Shown one piece after another: positions 37,531-46,985 of a DNA stretch of 64,000 nt (its first letter is position 1; every line of letters starts with the position of its first letter). Source of the DNA: Actinomyces ruminis (lineage in GTDB: Bacteria > Actinomycetota > Actinomycetes > Actinomycetales > Actinomycetaceae); assembly GCF_002154335.2 (NCBI RefSeq), contig NZ_MTPX02000042.1:62001-126000 (forward strand), read 5' to 3'. The notes beneath the pieces are model-generated. The model did no database searches and was not told where the DNA came from. It saw nothing but the letters and a program-made list of their open reading frames with translations. A program made the position numbers and the translations under genes.

Positions 37531-38243
37531 GCCGTGCTTCCCCCGCCGCTGTCATCCGCCCCGATGACCAGCCGGTAACCGTATCCGCGCACGGCCCTGA
37601 GCTCCACTGCTGCGCGACGCCCAGACAGGCGGCCGCGCAGCCGACGAATATTCACGGTCAGGGTGTTGTCCTCTACATAGGCGGCGTCCTCCCACGCAGA
37701 GACGAGCAGCTGTTCACGCGAGGCAGCATCCGGATACCTGTGCAGCAGTGCCTGCAGTAGTTTGGTCTCCGTGAAGGACAACTCCACCTCGTCTCCACCT
37801 ATGACCGCGAGCTGGCGCCCGGGCAACAGCGTCAGATCTCGGGCCGTGAGCGCGTCGTCGGCGTCGGTCGAGCTCAGCTCCCCGTAGGCGCGTCTAATGA
37901 CGCCGCCCACCTTCGCGAGCAGCAGTTCCGGATCGAAGGGCTTGGTCAGGTAGTCGTCCGCGCCCGATTCGATGCCCCGTACCTGATCACCGGTGGCGTC
38001 CCGGGCGGAAACGATGATGATGGGGACCTTGGAGACCTCCCTGATCCGGCGACACCAGTAGAAACCGTCGTAGCGCGGCAGGTTCACATCCAACAGGACG
38101 ACGTCCGGATCAACCCGCTCGACCTCGCGCAGCAGGTTTCCGAAGTCAGATGCCGCGGTGCAGTCGTACTGGTAGCGCCCCAACAGGCCAACAATGCCGC
38201 GAGCGAGTGCCGCGTCATCCTCCACCACCAGAACTCTGTACAC
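37527..38243 (-). CDS. BceR-like OmpR-family response regulator
   Basis: 238 residues. Receiver domain with Asp52 in VVLLDVNLPRYDGF and Lys in YLTKPFDPELLL; C-terminal winged helix ending VELRAVRGYGYRLVIG. First gene of the unit reading 38243 to 33706 (R-S-A-B). It is expected to switch on bceAB when the permease reports peptide attack. Confidence 0.92.
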   Translation of the reverse strand: MYRVLVVEDDAALARGIVGLLGRYQYDCTAASDFGNLLREVERVDPDVVLLDVNLPRYDGFYWCRRIREVSKVPIIIVSARDATGDQVRGIESGADDYLTKPFDPELLLAKVGGVIRRAYGELSSTDADDALTARDLTLLPGRQLAVIGGDEVELSFTETKLLQALLHRYPDAASREQLLVSAWEDAAYVEDNTLTVNIRRLRGRLSGRRAAVELRAVRGYGYRLVIGADDSGGGSTA

Positions 38244-38289
38244 GTGATCAATCCCTTCCCGACGTTCTCATGGTCGACCGCGACCGCAC

Positions 38290-39210
38290 TCACAGGCTAG
38301 TGGATGGCGCGGGCATAGCGCCGTCGTCGGCCAGTGAGGCCCGCAGCCGGGCCAGGAAGCGCTCCGCGATGGGGGAGAGAACCTGCTGCTTGCGCCAGAT
38401 GAGGTACATCCGCGACTCGAGGACGGGCTCCAGCGGCCGGAAGACGAGGCCGCTGGACTCGCTCGTGTCTACCAGGCGGTCGAAGGTGAGCAGGTAGCCC
38501 AGACCCTCGCGCGCGAACACCGAGCCGTTGTAGGGCAGGCGGAACGTGCCTTCAAGTTGCAGCTCGCCCATGCGGCTGCCGGCCCAGGCCGGGATGTCCC
38601 GCTCCCAGGACTGCTCCGAACAGAACAGTGGCAGCCCCGCCAGGTCATCCACGGTGACGGCCGCCTTATCGGCCAAGGCGTCGTCGCGCCGCAGTACCAC
38701 GCCCCACCGGTCCGCCACGGGCAGGGGCAGCACCTCGTACCGGCTGAAACGGTCGCCGGCGGGATCCTCGACGATCGCGGCGAAGTCGAGCAGGCCCCGA
38801 TCCAGCTTCTCTGTAACCTGCTCGGTGTCGCCGCTGGTGATGTGGTAGTGGAGTCCGGGGCACTCCTGCTTCAGGCGCTTGAGCTGACGGGCGAGCAGTC
38901 CCACCTGGTAGGACTCGGCCAGCCCCAGGTAGAGGTCGCCGCCGGTGACATCGCCCAGGGCGAGGAAGTCGTTCTCGATGCGGTCCGCCAGGCCGATGAG
39001 GTCCTCGGCCCGCTCCCGCAGCAGTCGGCCCTCCGCGGTGAGCTCGATGCTGAAGGAGTGCCTGACGAACAGCTTGTGCCCCAGTTCCCGCTCCAGCGCC
39101 TTCATCTGCTTGGACAGGGTCGGCTGAGACACGTGCAACTGGGCGGCGGCCCGGGTCATGTTCTCCTCGCGGGCAACGGCGGCGAAGTAGCGCAGCGTGC
39201 GAATCTCCAC
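38290..39210 (-). CDS. LysR-family transcriptional regulator
   Basis: Helix-turn-helix IRTLRYFAAVAREENMTRAAAQLHVSQPTLSKQMKALE and a LysR substrate-binding domain. GTG 39210 (MEIRTLRYF) is chosen because that is the usual family start; the upstream in-frame ATG 39246 would place the palindrome 39220-39240 inside the gene. About 306 residues. Divergent from the hydrolase at 39364, which it likely controls. Confidence 0.88.
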   Translation of the reverse strand: MEIRTLRYFAAVAREENMTRAAAQLHVSQPTLSKQMKALERELGHKLFVRHSFSIELTAEGRLLRERAEDLIGLADRIENDFLALGDVTGGDLYLGLAESYQVGLLARQLKRLKQECPGLHYHITSGDTEQVTEKLDRGLLDFAAIVEDPAGDRFSRYEVLPLPVADRWGVVLRRDDALADKAAVTVDDLAGLPLFCSEQSWERDIPAWAGSRMGELQLEGTFRLPYNGSVFAREGLGYLLTFDRLVDTSESSGLVFRPLEPVLESRMYLIWRKQQVLSPIAERFLARLRASLADDGAMPAPSTSL

Positions 39211-39219
39211 GCCCAGTAT

Positions 39220-39240
39220 GATATGCCGAGCTGGCATATC
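39220..39240. promoter_or_regulatory. Palindromic LysR-type site candidate
   Basis: GATATGCC-GAGCT-GGCATATC is a perfect 8-5-8 inverted repeat ten bases before the chosen LysR start and in the shared promoter region of two divergent genes. It matches the general T-N11-A dyad form of LysR sites. Confidence 0.6.
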
Positions 39241-39363
39241 GAACATGCCGAATAGTCATTAGCGTCATCTCATCCGGGCGGTTAATTTGGATGTCGGAAG
39301 CGCCCGAGCATCGTGCCGGAGCGCGCCGACAGCCACAGATCCGAAGAAACGGAGCATCAGGAC

Positions 39364-40347
39364 ATGAGCACCGAGAACCTCAAGCTGACTCAGGAGTGGG
39401 ACAAGGTCTTCCCCCAGTCCGACGCCGTGGACCATGAGAAGGTCACCTTCCACACCCGCTTCGGCATCACCCTCGCCGCCGACCTGTACAAGCCCAAGGA
39501 TGCGAGCGGGCTCCTGCCCGCACTGGCCGTGGCCGGCCCCTTCGGCGCGGTGAAGGAGCAGTCCAGCGGCCTGTATGCACAGACCATGGCTGAGCGCGGC
39601 TTCCTCACCATCGCCTTCGACCCGTCCTTCACCGGCGAGTCCGGCGGCACGCCCCGCTTCATGAACTCCCCGGACATCAACATTGAGGACTTCCAGGCCG
39701 CCGTCGACTACCTGTCCGTGCGCGAGGACGTAGACGCCGAGCGCATCGGCATCATCGGTATCTGCGGCTGGGGCGGCATGGCCCTGGCCGCCGCGGCCGC
39801 CGACCCGCGCATCAAGGCCACCGTGTCCTCCACCATGTATGACATGAGCCGCGTGGCCGCCAACGGCTACTTCGACTCCGCCGACTCCGCCGAGGCCCGC
39901 AACCAGGCGCGCGCATCCGTGGCGGCCCAGCGCACCGCCGACTACCGCTCCGGCACCTACGCCCTTGCCGGCGGCGTGGTGGATCCGCTGCCCGAGGACG
40001 CCCCCGACTTCGTCAAGGACTACCACGCCTACTACAAGACGCCCCGCGGCTACCACCCCCGCTCCCTGAACTCAAACGACGGGTGGGCCGTCATTGGTGG
40101 GTCGTCCCTCATGAACGCGACCCTGCTGGGCTGCATCGAGGAGATCGAGAACGCCGTCATGATCGTCCACGGGGAGGCGGCCCACTCCTACTACATGGGC
40201 AAGGACGCCTTCGCCCGACTCCAGGGTGACAACAAGGAGTTCGTCTCCATCGCCGGCGCCACTCACACCGACCTGTACGACGGCGGCGAGAACGGCGCCA
40301 TCCCCTGGGAGAGGATCGCGGAGTTCCTGAGCGCCAACCTCGGCTGA
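39364..40347 (+). CDS. Alpha/beta hydrolase (YcjY/dienelactone hydrolase-like)
   Basis: 327 residues from ATG 39364. The nucleophile elbow is GICGWGG with Cys in place of the usual Ser, as in dienelactone hydrolase-like enzymes. Other family marks: GVTFHTRFGI-like start (EKVTFHTRFGITLAADLYKP), DPSFTGESGG oxyanion region and ATHTDLYD with the catalytic His. It probably acts on a small ester or lactone in the cytosol, under the divergent LysR protein. Confidence 0.85.
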   Translation: MSTENLKLTQEWDKVFPQSDAVDHEKVTFHTRFGITLAADLYKPKDASGLLPALAVAGPFGAVKEQSSGLYAQTMAERGFLTIAFDPSFTGESGGTPRFMNSPDINIEDFQAAVDYLSVREDVDAERIGIIGICGWGGMALAAAAADPRIKATVSSTMYDMSRVAANGYFDSADSAEARNQARASVAAQRTADYRSGTYALAGGVVDPLPEDAPDFVKDYHAYYKTPRGYHPRSLNSNDGWAVIGGSSLMNATLLGCIEEIENAVMIVHGEAAHSYYMGKDAFARLQGDNKEFVSIAGATHTDLYDGGENGAIPWERIAEFLSANLG

Positions 40348-40382
40348 GCTACGCTCGCGGTTCGGGGCTGGGAACGACATGG

Positions 40383-40417
40383 CGTTCGGGGCGGCACACG
40401 GTGGGCCGCCCCGAACG
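40383..40417 (+). terminator. Terminator hairpin after the hydrolase
   Basis: CGTTCGGGGCGGC (40383-40395) pairs perfectly with 40405-40417 around a 9-nt loop. The rest of the gap to 40637 shows nothing further. Confidence 0.8.
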
Positions 40418-40637
40418 CTCGGCCTCGGCCGACGATGCCTTCGCGGAGCTTGTCCGGGGTGACGTGCCGAGAGGAAAAAGTGTCCATCCGTGACCACTTT
40501 CACGGTGGAGGGCCTGGGCGCTGTTTTGGGGCCCTACGTGGTTGCGCCGTTTTACTTCGGTTTCATAATGAAACTATGGGTTGGTTGCGGTGAAACTGGG
40601 CACCGATGGACATCTCTACCGGTGACTCGATGTCTGG

Positions 40638-41861
40638 CTAGAGCGACTCCCGCGCGCGTGAACGACCTACGGCCAGGCCGACGGCGGCGATCGCGACGGC
40701 GAACAGTGCGCACACTCCGCAGTCCCCGATCAGCGGCATGAGCTCCTGCGCCGAGGCCGTGTCTGCGCTGAAGGCGCCGCTGACTGCCTGGGTCGCCCAG
40801 TAGCCGGGGGTGAGCCGCGAAACCACGACCACGGCGTCGGGCAGCATGTCCAGGGGTGCCCAGGCACCCGCCAGCGCGGACAGCGCCATGCCGCCGATAG
40901 CCGCCACCGCATTGGCGGCGTTCTCTCCCAATCGCAGCTGGCCCACCAGGAAGCCCACGGCGACCCCGCTGAGGGTGTACGCCGCCAATGCCAGGCCGAT
41001 GACTCCCAGTCGCGGTGCGGAGTCGCCGATGCGGTCGCCGGCGAACACCGCCGTTCCCAGGCAGAAGAACCACGCCCATCCGACCACGCCGATCACCAGG
41101 CACGCGCCCAGCAGGCCCAGGCCGCGTGAGCGGCCGGTCACGGGCGCGGCCGATACGCGCGAGTACACGGCGCGCCGGTTCAAAGAGGCCATCAGCATTG
41201 CGATTGTCACCACGCTGGACGCCATCAGCGGGAAGAGCGAGAACAGTAGATACACCTTGAGCGTCTCCGGCAGCGGGAGGGACTCTTGGGTGATCAGCCG
41301 CGCTGTTGCACTACCCTGCATGGATTGATTCGCCAGGCTCACGGCCCGCTCCGCGCAGTCGCCTGCGGCATCCGCGGTCTGCGTGCCGGTGGAATCGGTG
41401 TCCACGGCACTCAGGTAGTCATAGACCTGGTTCAGGTAGGAGCCGGTGCGCACGTTCATGAGCGAGCCCGCGTAGGAGCGGTAGCTGATGACGGTCTGCA
41501 GCCTCGGCGGCTTAGTTCCCGCCCGTGCCGCGTCCTGCAGATCCTGACCGAAGCCGGCGGGGATAATCAGGATGTACTGAATACGGTCCTTGGCGGTGGC
41601 GTCTTGGAGGGCCACCGGACTGTCCTCCAGGGGCTGCGGCTCGCCGACGGAGCCGACGTAGTCGGCCAGCGCCCGAGAGACCACGGAGTCGTCGCGGTCG
41701 ATCACGGCCACATCCGCCGTCGGCTGGGTTATCCCGGCCTCCGTCTCGGTGCCGGCGCCGAGGCCCGTGAACAGGCCGCCCACGCTCATCAACACCAGAT
41801 AAATCAGGACATAGACGCGGTGCGCGGCCACGATCCGCAGCGAGGTCCTAAAGGTGCTCAT
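40638..41861 (-). CDS. ABC-2 type permease
   Basis: 407 residues. One N-terminal helix, a large extracellular loop (about residues 45-190), then five or six C-terminal helices (LFPLMASSVVTIAMLMASL; AAIGGMALSALAGAWAPLDMLPDAVVVVSRLTPGYW), the layout of YhgE/ABC-2 exporters. Third gene of an export operon with a second permease and an ATPase; overlaps the former by 14 bp. The cargo is unknown. Confidence 0.85.
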   Translation of the reverse strand: MSTFRTSLRIVAAHRVYVLIYLVLMSVGGLFTGLGAGTETEAGITQPTADVAVIDRDDSVVSRALADYVGSVGEPQPLEDSPVALQDATAKDRIQYILIIPAGFGQDLQDAARAGTKPPRLQTVISYRSYAGSLMNVRTGSYLNQVYDYLSAVDTDSTGTQTADAAGDCAERAVSLANQSMQGSATARLITQESLPLPETLKVYLLFSLFPLMASSVVTIAMLMASLNRRAVYSRVSAAPVTGRSRGLGLLGACLVIGVVGWAWFFCLGTAVFAGDRIGDSAPRLGVIGLALAAYTLSGVAVGFLVGQLRLGENAANAVAAIGGMALSALAGAWAPLDMLPDAVVVVSRLTPGYWATQAVSGAFSADTASAQELMPLIGDCGVCALFAVAIAAVGLAVGRSRARESL

Positions 41862-42995
41862 AGCTCATCCTCCGCATGCGCATCAGGGCGATCAGTAGGA
41901 ACACGACGCTCATACCCGCCAGCACGGCGCAGCTGCGGGCGAAAGGCACCAGGGAGTCGTAGTACAGCAGCCCGAAGAAGCACTGGGTCGCCTGCCACAG
42001 GGGATTGAGCTGAGCGAACAGCGGGGCATTGACCTCAATGGTGCTGGTCAGCCGTTGAGAGGCGGTGCCGTACAGGCCGCAGAACAGCCCCAGCAGGCAG
42101 CTGATTGCCGACACTCCGCCCAGCGGCAGCCGCGGGATCGTCCCCAGGGCGGCGCCCGCCGCGCAGGACATGAGACTGGAGACGGCGATGGCCACCAGGC
42201 ACAGGGCCGCATACGGGCCGAAGTCCACGCCCACCACGAACCGCATGAAGATGAAGGCGAGTACCAGGCAGGCCCAGGTGCACAACCACGCCCCGGCGAG
42301 GGTGCCCGCCAGCACCCGCCAGCGTGGCAGCGCCCCCAGGTTGCGGCGCGCCGCCAAAGGGCCGGAGGGCGCGGTGATCTCCCGAATGGCCACCACCGCG
42401 ATGGTCATGCCCATGCCACTGGTGAAGGCGAGCAGCGCGAAGTAGTAGGGCACGGCGGGCTTCCCTGGTACGCGGGTCACCTGCAACTCCTCGGTGAACT
42501 CGTGCCGGAGCTGCAGCGCTGCGGACGCCTGCGCGGGATCGGCGCCCGCAGTGACCAGCCCGGTGAACTCATCACGGCTTTGCACGTAGCGTCCAGCGCG
42601 GCACGCAGTACCGGGGTCGTAGCCAGGTCATTGCATGCGGGCGTGAGGTGTAGCGCGGGCCCGCCGTCCTCGACCGCGATATAGCCGACTGTTTCACCTT
42701 CCTGAACAGCCGCCGCGGCCTGCTCCGCGGTGTCGTAGGCCACGGGGTCGAGCAGCCGCGGCTCGGCGTCGGCGGCGGATACCGCTGCCAGGGCGCCGTC
42801 CAGTCCGGCCTCGGCCGCGTAGGCGTCATCGTGAACGATCCCGACCCGCATGGGGTCGACGGCGTAACCCTCCTCCAGCCCGGAGAACATCATCATGAAC
42901 AGCAGGGAGAGTGCGATCGGCAGACCGAGCGTCCACAGCAGCAGGATCTTGTCGCGCAGCAGGCGCAGCACCTGGTAGGAGAAGACGGAGCGCAT
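41848..42995 (-). CDS. ABC-2 type permease, one frameshift
   Basis: About 382 residues after correction. The N-terminal part (MRSVFSYQVLRLLRDKILLL ... VGIVHDDAYAAEAGLDGAL) and the multi-helix C-terminal part (FALLAFTSGMGMTIAVVAIR ... SSLMSCAAGAALG) are separated by one missing base near 42592, between ALDA and YVQSRDEF. It resembles its neighbour at 40638 in layout, so the two probably form a heterodimeric channel. Confidence 0.85.
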
Positions 42996-42996
42996 A

Positions 42997-43956
42997 TCAG
43001 GCCGCCTCGTCGCGCAGGGCTCGGCCGGTGATCTCCAGGAACACGTCGTTCAGGGTCGGCGGCTCGGAGGTGATCCGCCCACATGACACGCCCGCTCTGG
43101 CGAGTGCTTCGAGAACGTCGGCCAGGTTGTGCGCCCCCGGACTGCACTCGACGACCAGCTCGGGCGCCTCGTAGACGACGGTGCGTACATGCTCCGCTCG
43201 ACGCACCGCCTCCAGTTCACGCTCACCGAGCTCTGTGGGGGAGACGACCTCCACGCGGATACGCTCGCCGGTGCCGATCATCGCCTTGAGCTCGCTGGCG
43301 GTGCCGCCGGCGATCTGCCTGCCCCGATCCATGATGCTGATCCGCGTGCACAGCTGCTCCACCTCCTCCATGTAGTGGCTGGTGTAGATGACGGTGGCGC
43401 CGCGGGCGTTGAGGCGCTTGATCCCGTCGAGGATGGCGCTGCGGCTCTGCGGGTCGACGGCCACGGTGGGTTCGTCCAGGATGATCAGTTCTGGCCGGTG
43501 GGCAATGCCGCAGGCGATGTTCAGACGACGCAGCAGCCCGCCGGATAGCTTCTTGGGGCGGAACTTCGCGAACCGCCCCAGATCAACGAATTCGATCGCC
43601 TCCTGCACCAGTTCCCGCCTGTGCGTGCGGTCGGAGACATACAGGGCGCAGAAGGCGTCGATGTTCTCCTGCACCGTGAGTTCCTCGAAGACGGCCACCT
43701 CCTGCGGCACCACCCCGATCCGCCGTTTGAGCTCATAGGCGGTGGCCGACATAGGCTCCCCGAATACACGGATCTCGCCCCGGTTGTAGGTAAGCAGTTG
43801 CAGGATGCAGTTGATCGCCGTGGTCTTGCCCGAGCCATTGGGGCCGAGCAGGCCCAGGATCTCGCCCTCGGCCACCTCAAGGGAGAGCCCGTCCACGGCG
43901 ACCAGCTCCCCGTAGCGTTTGACCAGGTTTTTAACGACTACCGCTGAATCGGCCAC
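42997..43956 (-). CDS. ABC-2 exporter ATP-binding protein (DrrA-like)
   Basis: 319 residues. LLGPNGSGKTTAINCILQLLTYNRG, LSGGLLRRLNIACGIAHRPELIILDEPTVAVDPQSR and the C-terminal regulatory region of DrrA/CcmA-type ATPases. First gene of the operon. It is next to a divergent NarL-type two-component pair, which is a common regulator of such exporters. Confidence 0.92.
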   Translation of the reverse strand: MADSAVVVKNLVKRYGELVAVDGLSLEVAEGEILGLLGPNGSGKTTAINCILQLLTYNRGEIRVFGEPMSATAYELKRRIGVVPQEVAVFEELTVQENIDAFCALYVSDRTHRRELVQEAIEFVDLGRFAKFRPKKLSGGLLRRLNIACGIAHRPELIILDEPTVAVDPQSRSAILDGIKRLNARGATVIYTSHYMEEVEQLCTRISIMDRGRQIAGGTASELKAMIGTGERIRVEVVSPTELGERELEAVRRAEHVRTVVYEAPELVVECSPGAHNLADVLEALARAGVSCGRITSEPPTLNDVFLEITGRALRDEAA

Positions 43957-44120
43957 GTTGTCTCCTTCCGCCCGTCGACCGTGTTCGGGGACATGGTTGC
44001 GCGAGGCGGCACGGTGCCGGAAGTGCCTGCTGTCATGAGGCGGCGGCGCGGGCGTGACAAACGTCAGGGGGCAGCCGTAGTCGGTCCACCGGACGGGCTG
44101 GCATCGTCAATAATCGAGGC

Positions 44121-45251
44121 GTGAGGGAGCTGACGGACAGGGCTGTGGTGCTGGGAGCCTGCGTCGTCTTGGCGCTGGGCTCCGGTATGCCCTCGACGAC
44201 GACGGTTGTGTGGTTCCTGGTCGCCGTCATCTGCGCCGGGGCCTGTGCCGCCTGGGGACGGTGGCCGGTCGTCGGCGCCCTGCCGGCCGCCTACCTGCTG
44301 GCGGGATGTGCCGACTCGGCGGCCGTCGTGGGGCTTCCTGTAGCCGTCTACGAGTTGATGCAGGGGACCGCGGGCCGTGGCCGCTGGGTCTGGGGCGGGG
44401 CGGCGGTGTGCATGGCGCCGCTGGCGGTGGCGCTGCGGCGCGGTCCTGACGCTGTTGTGTCGGTGGCGGCGGTACTTGCGGCGGTGGCTGCTCTGCTGGC
44501 GGTGCGCACCGGCCAGGTGGAGCGAAGCCGTGGTGTCTTGCATGCCGTCCGGGATGATCTGCAGCACCGGGTCACCGCGTTGCAGGAGACGCAGATGCGG
44601 CTTGAGGAGGCCCAGGAGCACGAGATGCGTGCCGCCGCCCTGTCCGAGCGCACCCGGATCGCCCGTGAGATCCACGACGGCGTCGGCCACCTGCTGACCC
44701 GGCTGCTGTTTCAGATGCGTGCGGCACAGGTGTCCCATCGAGACGCTCCCGATGTGGTCGCCGAGCTGACTCAGATGGCGGATACGGTCGATGAGGCGCT
44801 CGCCTCCATGCGCGCATCGGTTCATGCGCTCGCAGACGAGGGCGAGGACCTGGCGGTGGCGCTGAACCGGCTTGCGAACCGCAGCGGCATTGAGACGGTC
44901 AGGGTCGACTGTGCGCCAAGCGAGCCTCCGCCGGTGCCGGTGGCGCGCTGTCTGGTGGCGGTGACGCGGGAGGCGCTTACCAATGCGGCCAGGCACGGGC
45001 GAGCCGTCAATGCCTCGGTGACCGTCACCGACTTCCCCGGGTTCTGGCGGCTCACGGTCGCCAACGACGGGGTCGTACCGAATCGGAACGAGTCCCGAAG
45101 CCCGGCGGAGGCGGCGGAGCCGGACCTGCTTGGAGCCGGACTCGGCCTGCGCTCCATGAGCGATAGGGTCGAGTCCTTGGGCGGCAGTCTGCGCATCCTG
45201 TACCACCCAAGGTTTACGGTGCTCGCCACGATCCCGAAGGAGACCGCATGA
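44121..45251 (+). CDS. NarL-type sensor histidine kinase
   Basis: 376 residues from GTG 44121. Four to five N-terminal helices (to about residue 127), a coiled-coil linker, then the HisKA_3 dimerisation motif RTRIAREIHDGVGHLL with His185 and a HATPase domain (TREALTNAARHG, LGAGLGLRSMSDRVESLGGSL). It overlaps the response regulator gene by four bases. It probably monitors envelope state and controls the divergent ABC-2 exporter. Confidence 0.9.
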   Translation: MRELTDRAVVLGACVVLALGSGMPSTTTVVWFLVAVICAGACAAWGRWPVVGALPAAYLLAGCADSAAVVGLPVAVYELMQGTAGRGRWVWGGAAVCMAPLAVALRRGPDAVVSVAAVLAAVAALLAVRTGQVERSRGVLHAVRDDLQHRVTALQETQMRLEEAQEHEMRAAALSERTRIAREIHDGVGHLLTRLLFQMRAAQVSHRDAPDVVAELTQMADTVDEALASMRASVHALADEGEDLAVALNRLANRSGIETVRVDCAPSEPPPVPVARCLVAVTREALTNAARHGRAVNASVTVTDFPGFWRLTVANDGVVPNRNESRSPAEAAEPDLLGAGLGLRSMSDRVESLGGSLRILYHPRFTVLATIPKETA

Positions 45252-45895
45252 AGGTGCTCATCGTCGACGACGACCCCCTGCTCGCGCGGTCTCTGGCCAC
45301 GATCCTGGCCGCGGAGCCGGACATCGACGTCGTCGGCCTGGGATTCAGCGGACCGGAGGCGGTCGAGGCGTATACGGCGAGCCGCCCGGATGTGCTGCTG
45401 CTGGACATTCAGATGCCGGCGGGCGACGGGCTCACGGCGGCCGAGCGAATTCTCCGGCTCGACGCGCAGGCCCGGATCGTGCTGCTGACCACCTTCTCCG
45501 ACGACGAGTACATCGTGCGAGCCCTGCGCATGGGGGTGCGCGGCTACCTGATCAAGCAGGACGTGGCCCAGATCGCCCCGGCGCTGCGCAGCGTCATGGC
45601 CGGGGTCAGCGTGCTGGAGGGGCAGGTGCTGGAGCGCACGGCGAGGCTCGGGATCAGCGCGGGAACGCCGTCGGCGCGCACAGAGCGCCCGCCCGTGTTC
45701 GCCCCGCTCACCGAGCGGGAGTACGAGGTGGTCGAGGCGGTGTGCGAGGGGCTGGACAACTCCGAGGTAGCAGATCGGCTGCACCTGAGCGAGGGCACCG
45801 TGCGCAACCACATCAGCACCGTGCTGGCCAAGCTCGGCCTGCGCAACCGCACCCAGATAGCGGTGCTGTACTACCGCTCCTCCCGCCTGCCCTGA
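45248..45895 (+). CDS. NarL/LuxR-family response regulator
   Basis: 215 residues. Receiver domain with Asp53 in VLLLDIQMPAGDGL; C-terminal LuxR helix-turn-helix LTEREYEVVEAVCEGLDNSEVADRLHLSEGTVRNHISTVL. Partner of the kinase upstream; ends at a hairpin. Confidence 0.93.
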   Translation: MKVLIVDDDPLLARSLATILAAEPDIDVVGLGFSGPEAVEAYTASRPDVLLLDIQMPAGDGLTAAERILRLDAQARIVLLTTFSDDEYIVRALRMGVRGYLIKQDVAQIAPALRSVMAGVSVLEGQVLERTARLGISAGTPSARTERPPVFAPLTEREYEVVEAVCEGLDNSEVADRLHLSEGTVRNHISTVLAKLGLRNRTQIAVLYYRSSRLP

Positions 45896-45934
45896 CCGCC
45901 GCCCCGACCAATGGCGCCCATGCCGGGGCGGCCG
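45896..45934. terminator. Terminator hairpin
   Basis: CCGCCGCCCCG (from 45896) can pair with CGGGGCGGCCG (45924-45934) with a small asymmetry, between convergent genes. Confidence 0.5.
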
Positions 45935-45963
45935 TCGGTCGGGGCTCGGGAGGACTTGGCGAC

Positions 45964-46524
45964 TTACTCGAAGTCGCCGAGCGCGGGCACCTTACCGGTC
46001 AGCCAGGCCGGGTAGGCGTCGGCCTGCGCCTCCAGGTCGGCGTCGGAGATCGCCATGGCCCCGGTGGTGATGAAGGGCCGCAGGAAGCGGGTGCCGATCA
46101 GGTTGCTGGTGGCCTGCAGGGGGCGCAGCAGCTCGGTGACCGTGTAGTGGAAGGCTCCCTCCCGGGTGTAGCGTTCGCCGGCTCCGCCGGGGGAGACGGC
46201 GACGCCGAGCTCCTTGCCGTGCAGGGCGGTGCCAGTGGAGCCGTATGCCCAGCCGTGCTCCAGCACGTCGTCCTCCCACTGCTTCAGGAGTGCGGGGGTG
46301 GAGTACCAGTACATGGGGAATTGCAACACGATGCGGTCCGCGGCGGTCAGGGCGGCCTTCTCGGTCTCGACGTCGATGCGGAAGTCCGGGTAGAGCGCGT
46401 ACATGTCGCGCACCTCGACGGGGTGCTCTGGGCGGTTGGCGGCCTGAGCGGCCTGCATCAGGCGGGCGTTGACGCGCGAGCCGGCGGCCAGGCGAGGGTG
46501 GAACACGAGGACGGTGGTCTGCAT
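45964..46524 (-). CDS. NAD(P)H:quinone reductase-like flavoprotein
   Basis: 186 residues from ATG 46524, preceded by AAGGAG. Flavodoxin-like fold of the KefF/MdaB/YwrO group: TTVLVFHPRLAAGSRVNARL, DRIVLQFPMYWYSTPALLKQWEDDVLEHGWAYG, VSPGGAGERY. These enzymes reduce quinones or nitro compounds with FMN/FAD. Monocistronic. Confidence 0.9.
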   Translation of the reverse strand: MQTTVLVFHPRLAAGSRVNARLMQAAQAANRPEHPVEVRDMYALYPDFRIDVETEKAALTAADRIVLQFPMYWYSTPALLKQWEDDVLEHGWAYGSTGTALHGKELGVAVSPGGAGERYTREGAFHYTVTELLRPLQATSNLIGTRFLRPFITTGAMAISDADLEAQADAYPAWLTGKVPALGDFE

Positions 46525-46985
46525 GGGACTCCTTGGATGAAGTAAGGGCTGGATGCAATCGGTCAGGGGCGAGCGGGCACGGACCGACCGTGATGAGGGC
46601 ACCGTGCCGCGCTTACCGAAGATTCGCCACCCAAGGTAGGAGGTATCGGCGCCGCCTTGCCAGGCACCGGCAGGGCCTGTCAGGGGTGCCGCGTGTGCGA
46701 GGGCTTGGACGGCTCACGATCCTGGGGCGGTCAATCGGGTACCGGGCGGCGTCGGCGCGGGCCCCGGGTGTCCGGGTGCGCTCCGGCCGACAGCGGGCCG
46801 AGGGCATCTGATCTCACTGTTTGTTGTGACAAGGGTTTCTGGAGGCCGACCCGAGCACATAGGGTTGCCTCATCGCCCGCGCGGGTCGTTGCTGACCGGT
46901 GCGGGCGCCGACGGGGCCGCAACCTGCGGGTTCCCAACACCCCCAGACACCCGATGACTACCGAGAGAAAGGCCGCTACGGCACT
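46525..46985. other. Intergenic region, divergent promoters
   Basis: No gene is convincing. It separates the quinone reductase from the SDR and should hold both promoters. GGCACGG (46576) can pair with CCGTGCC (46602), but no clear operator or box array is visible. Confidence 0.4.
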
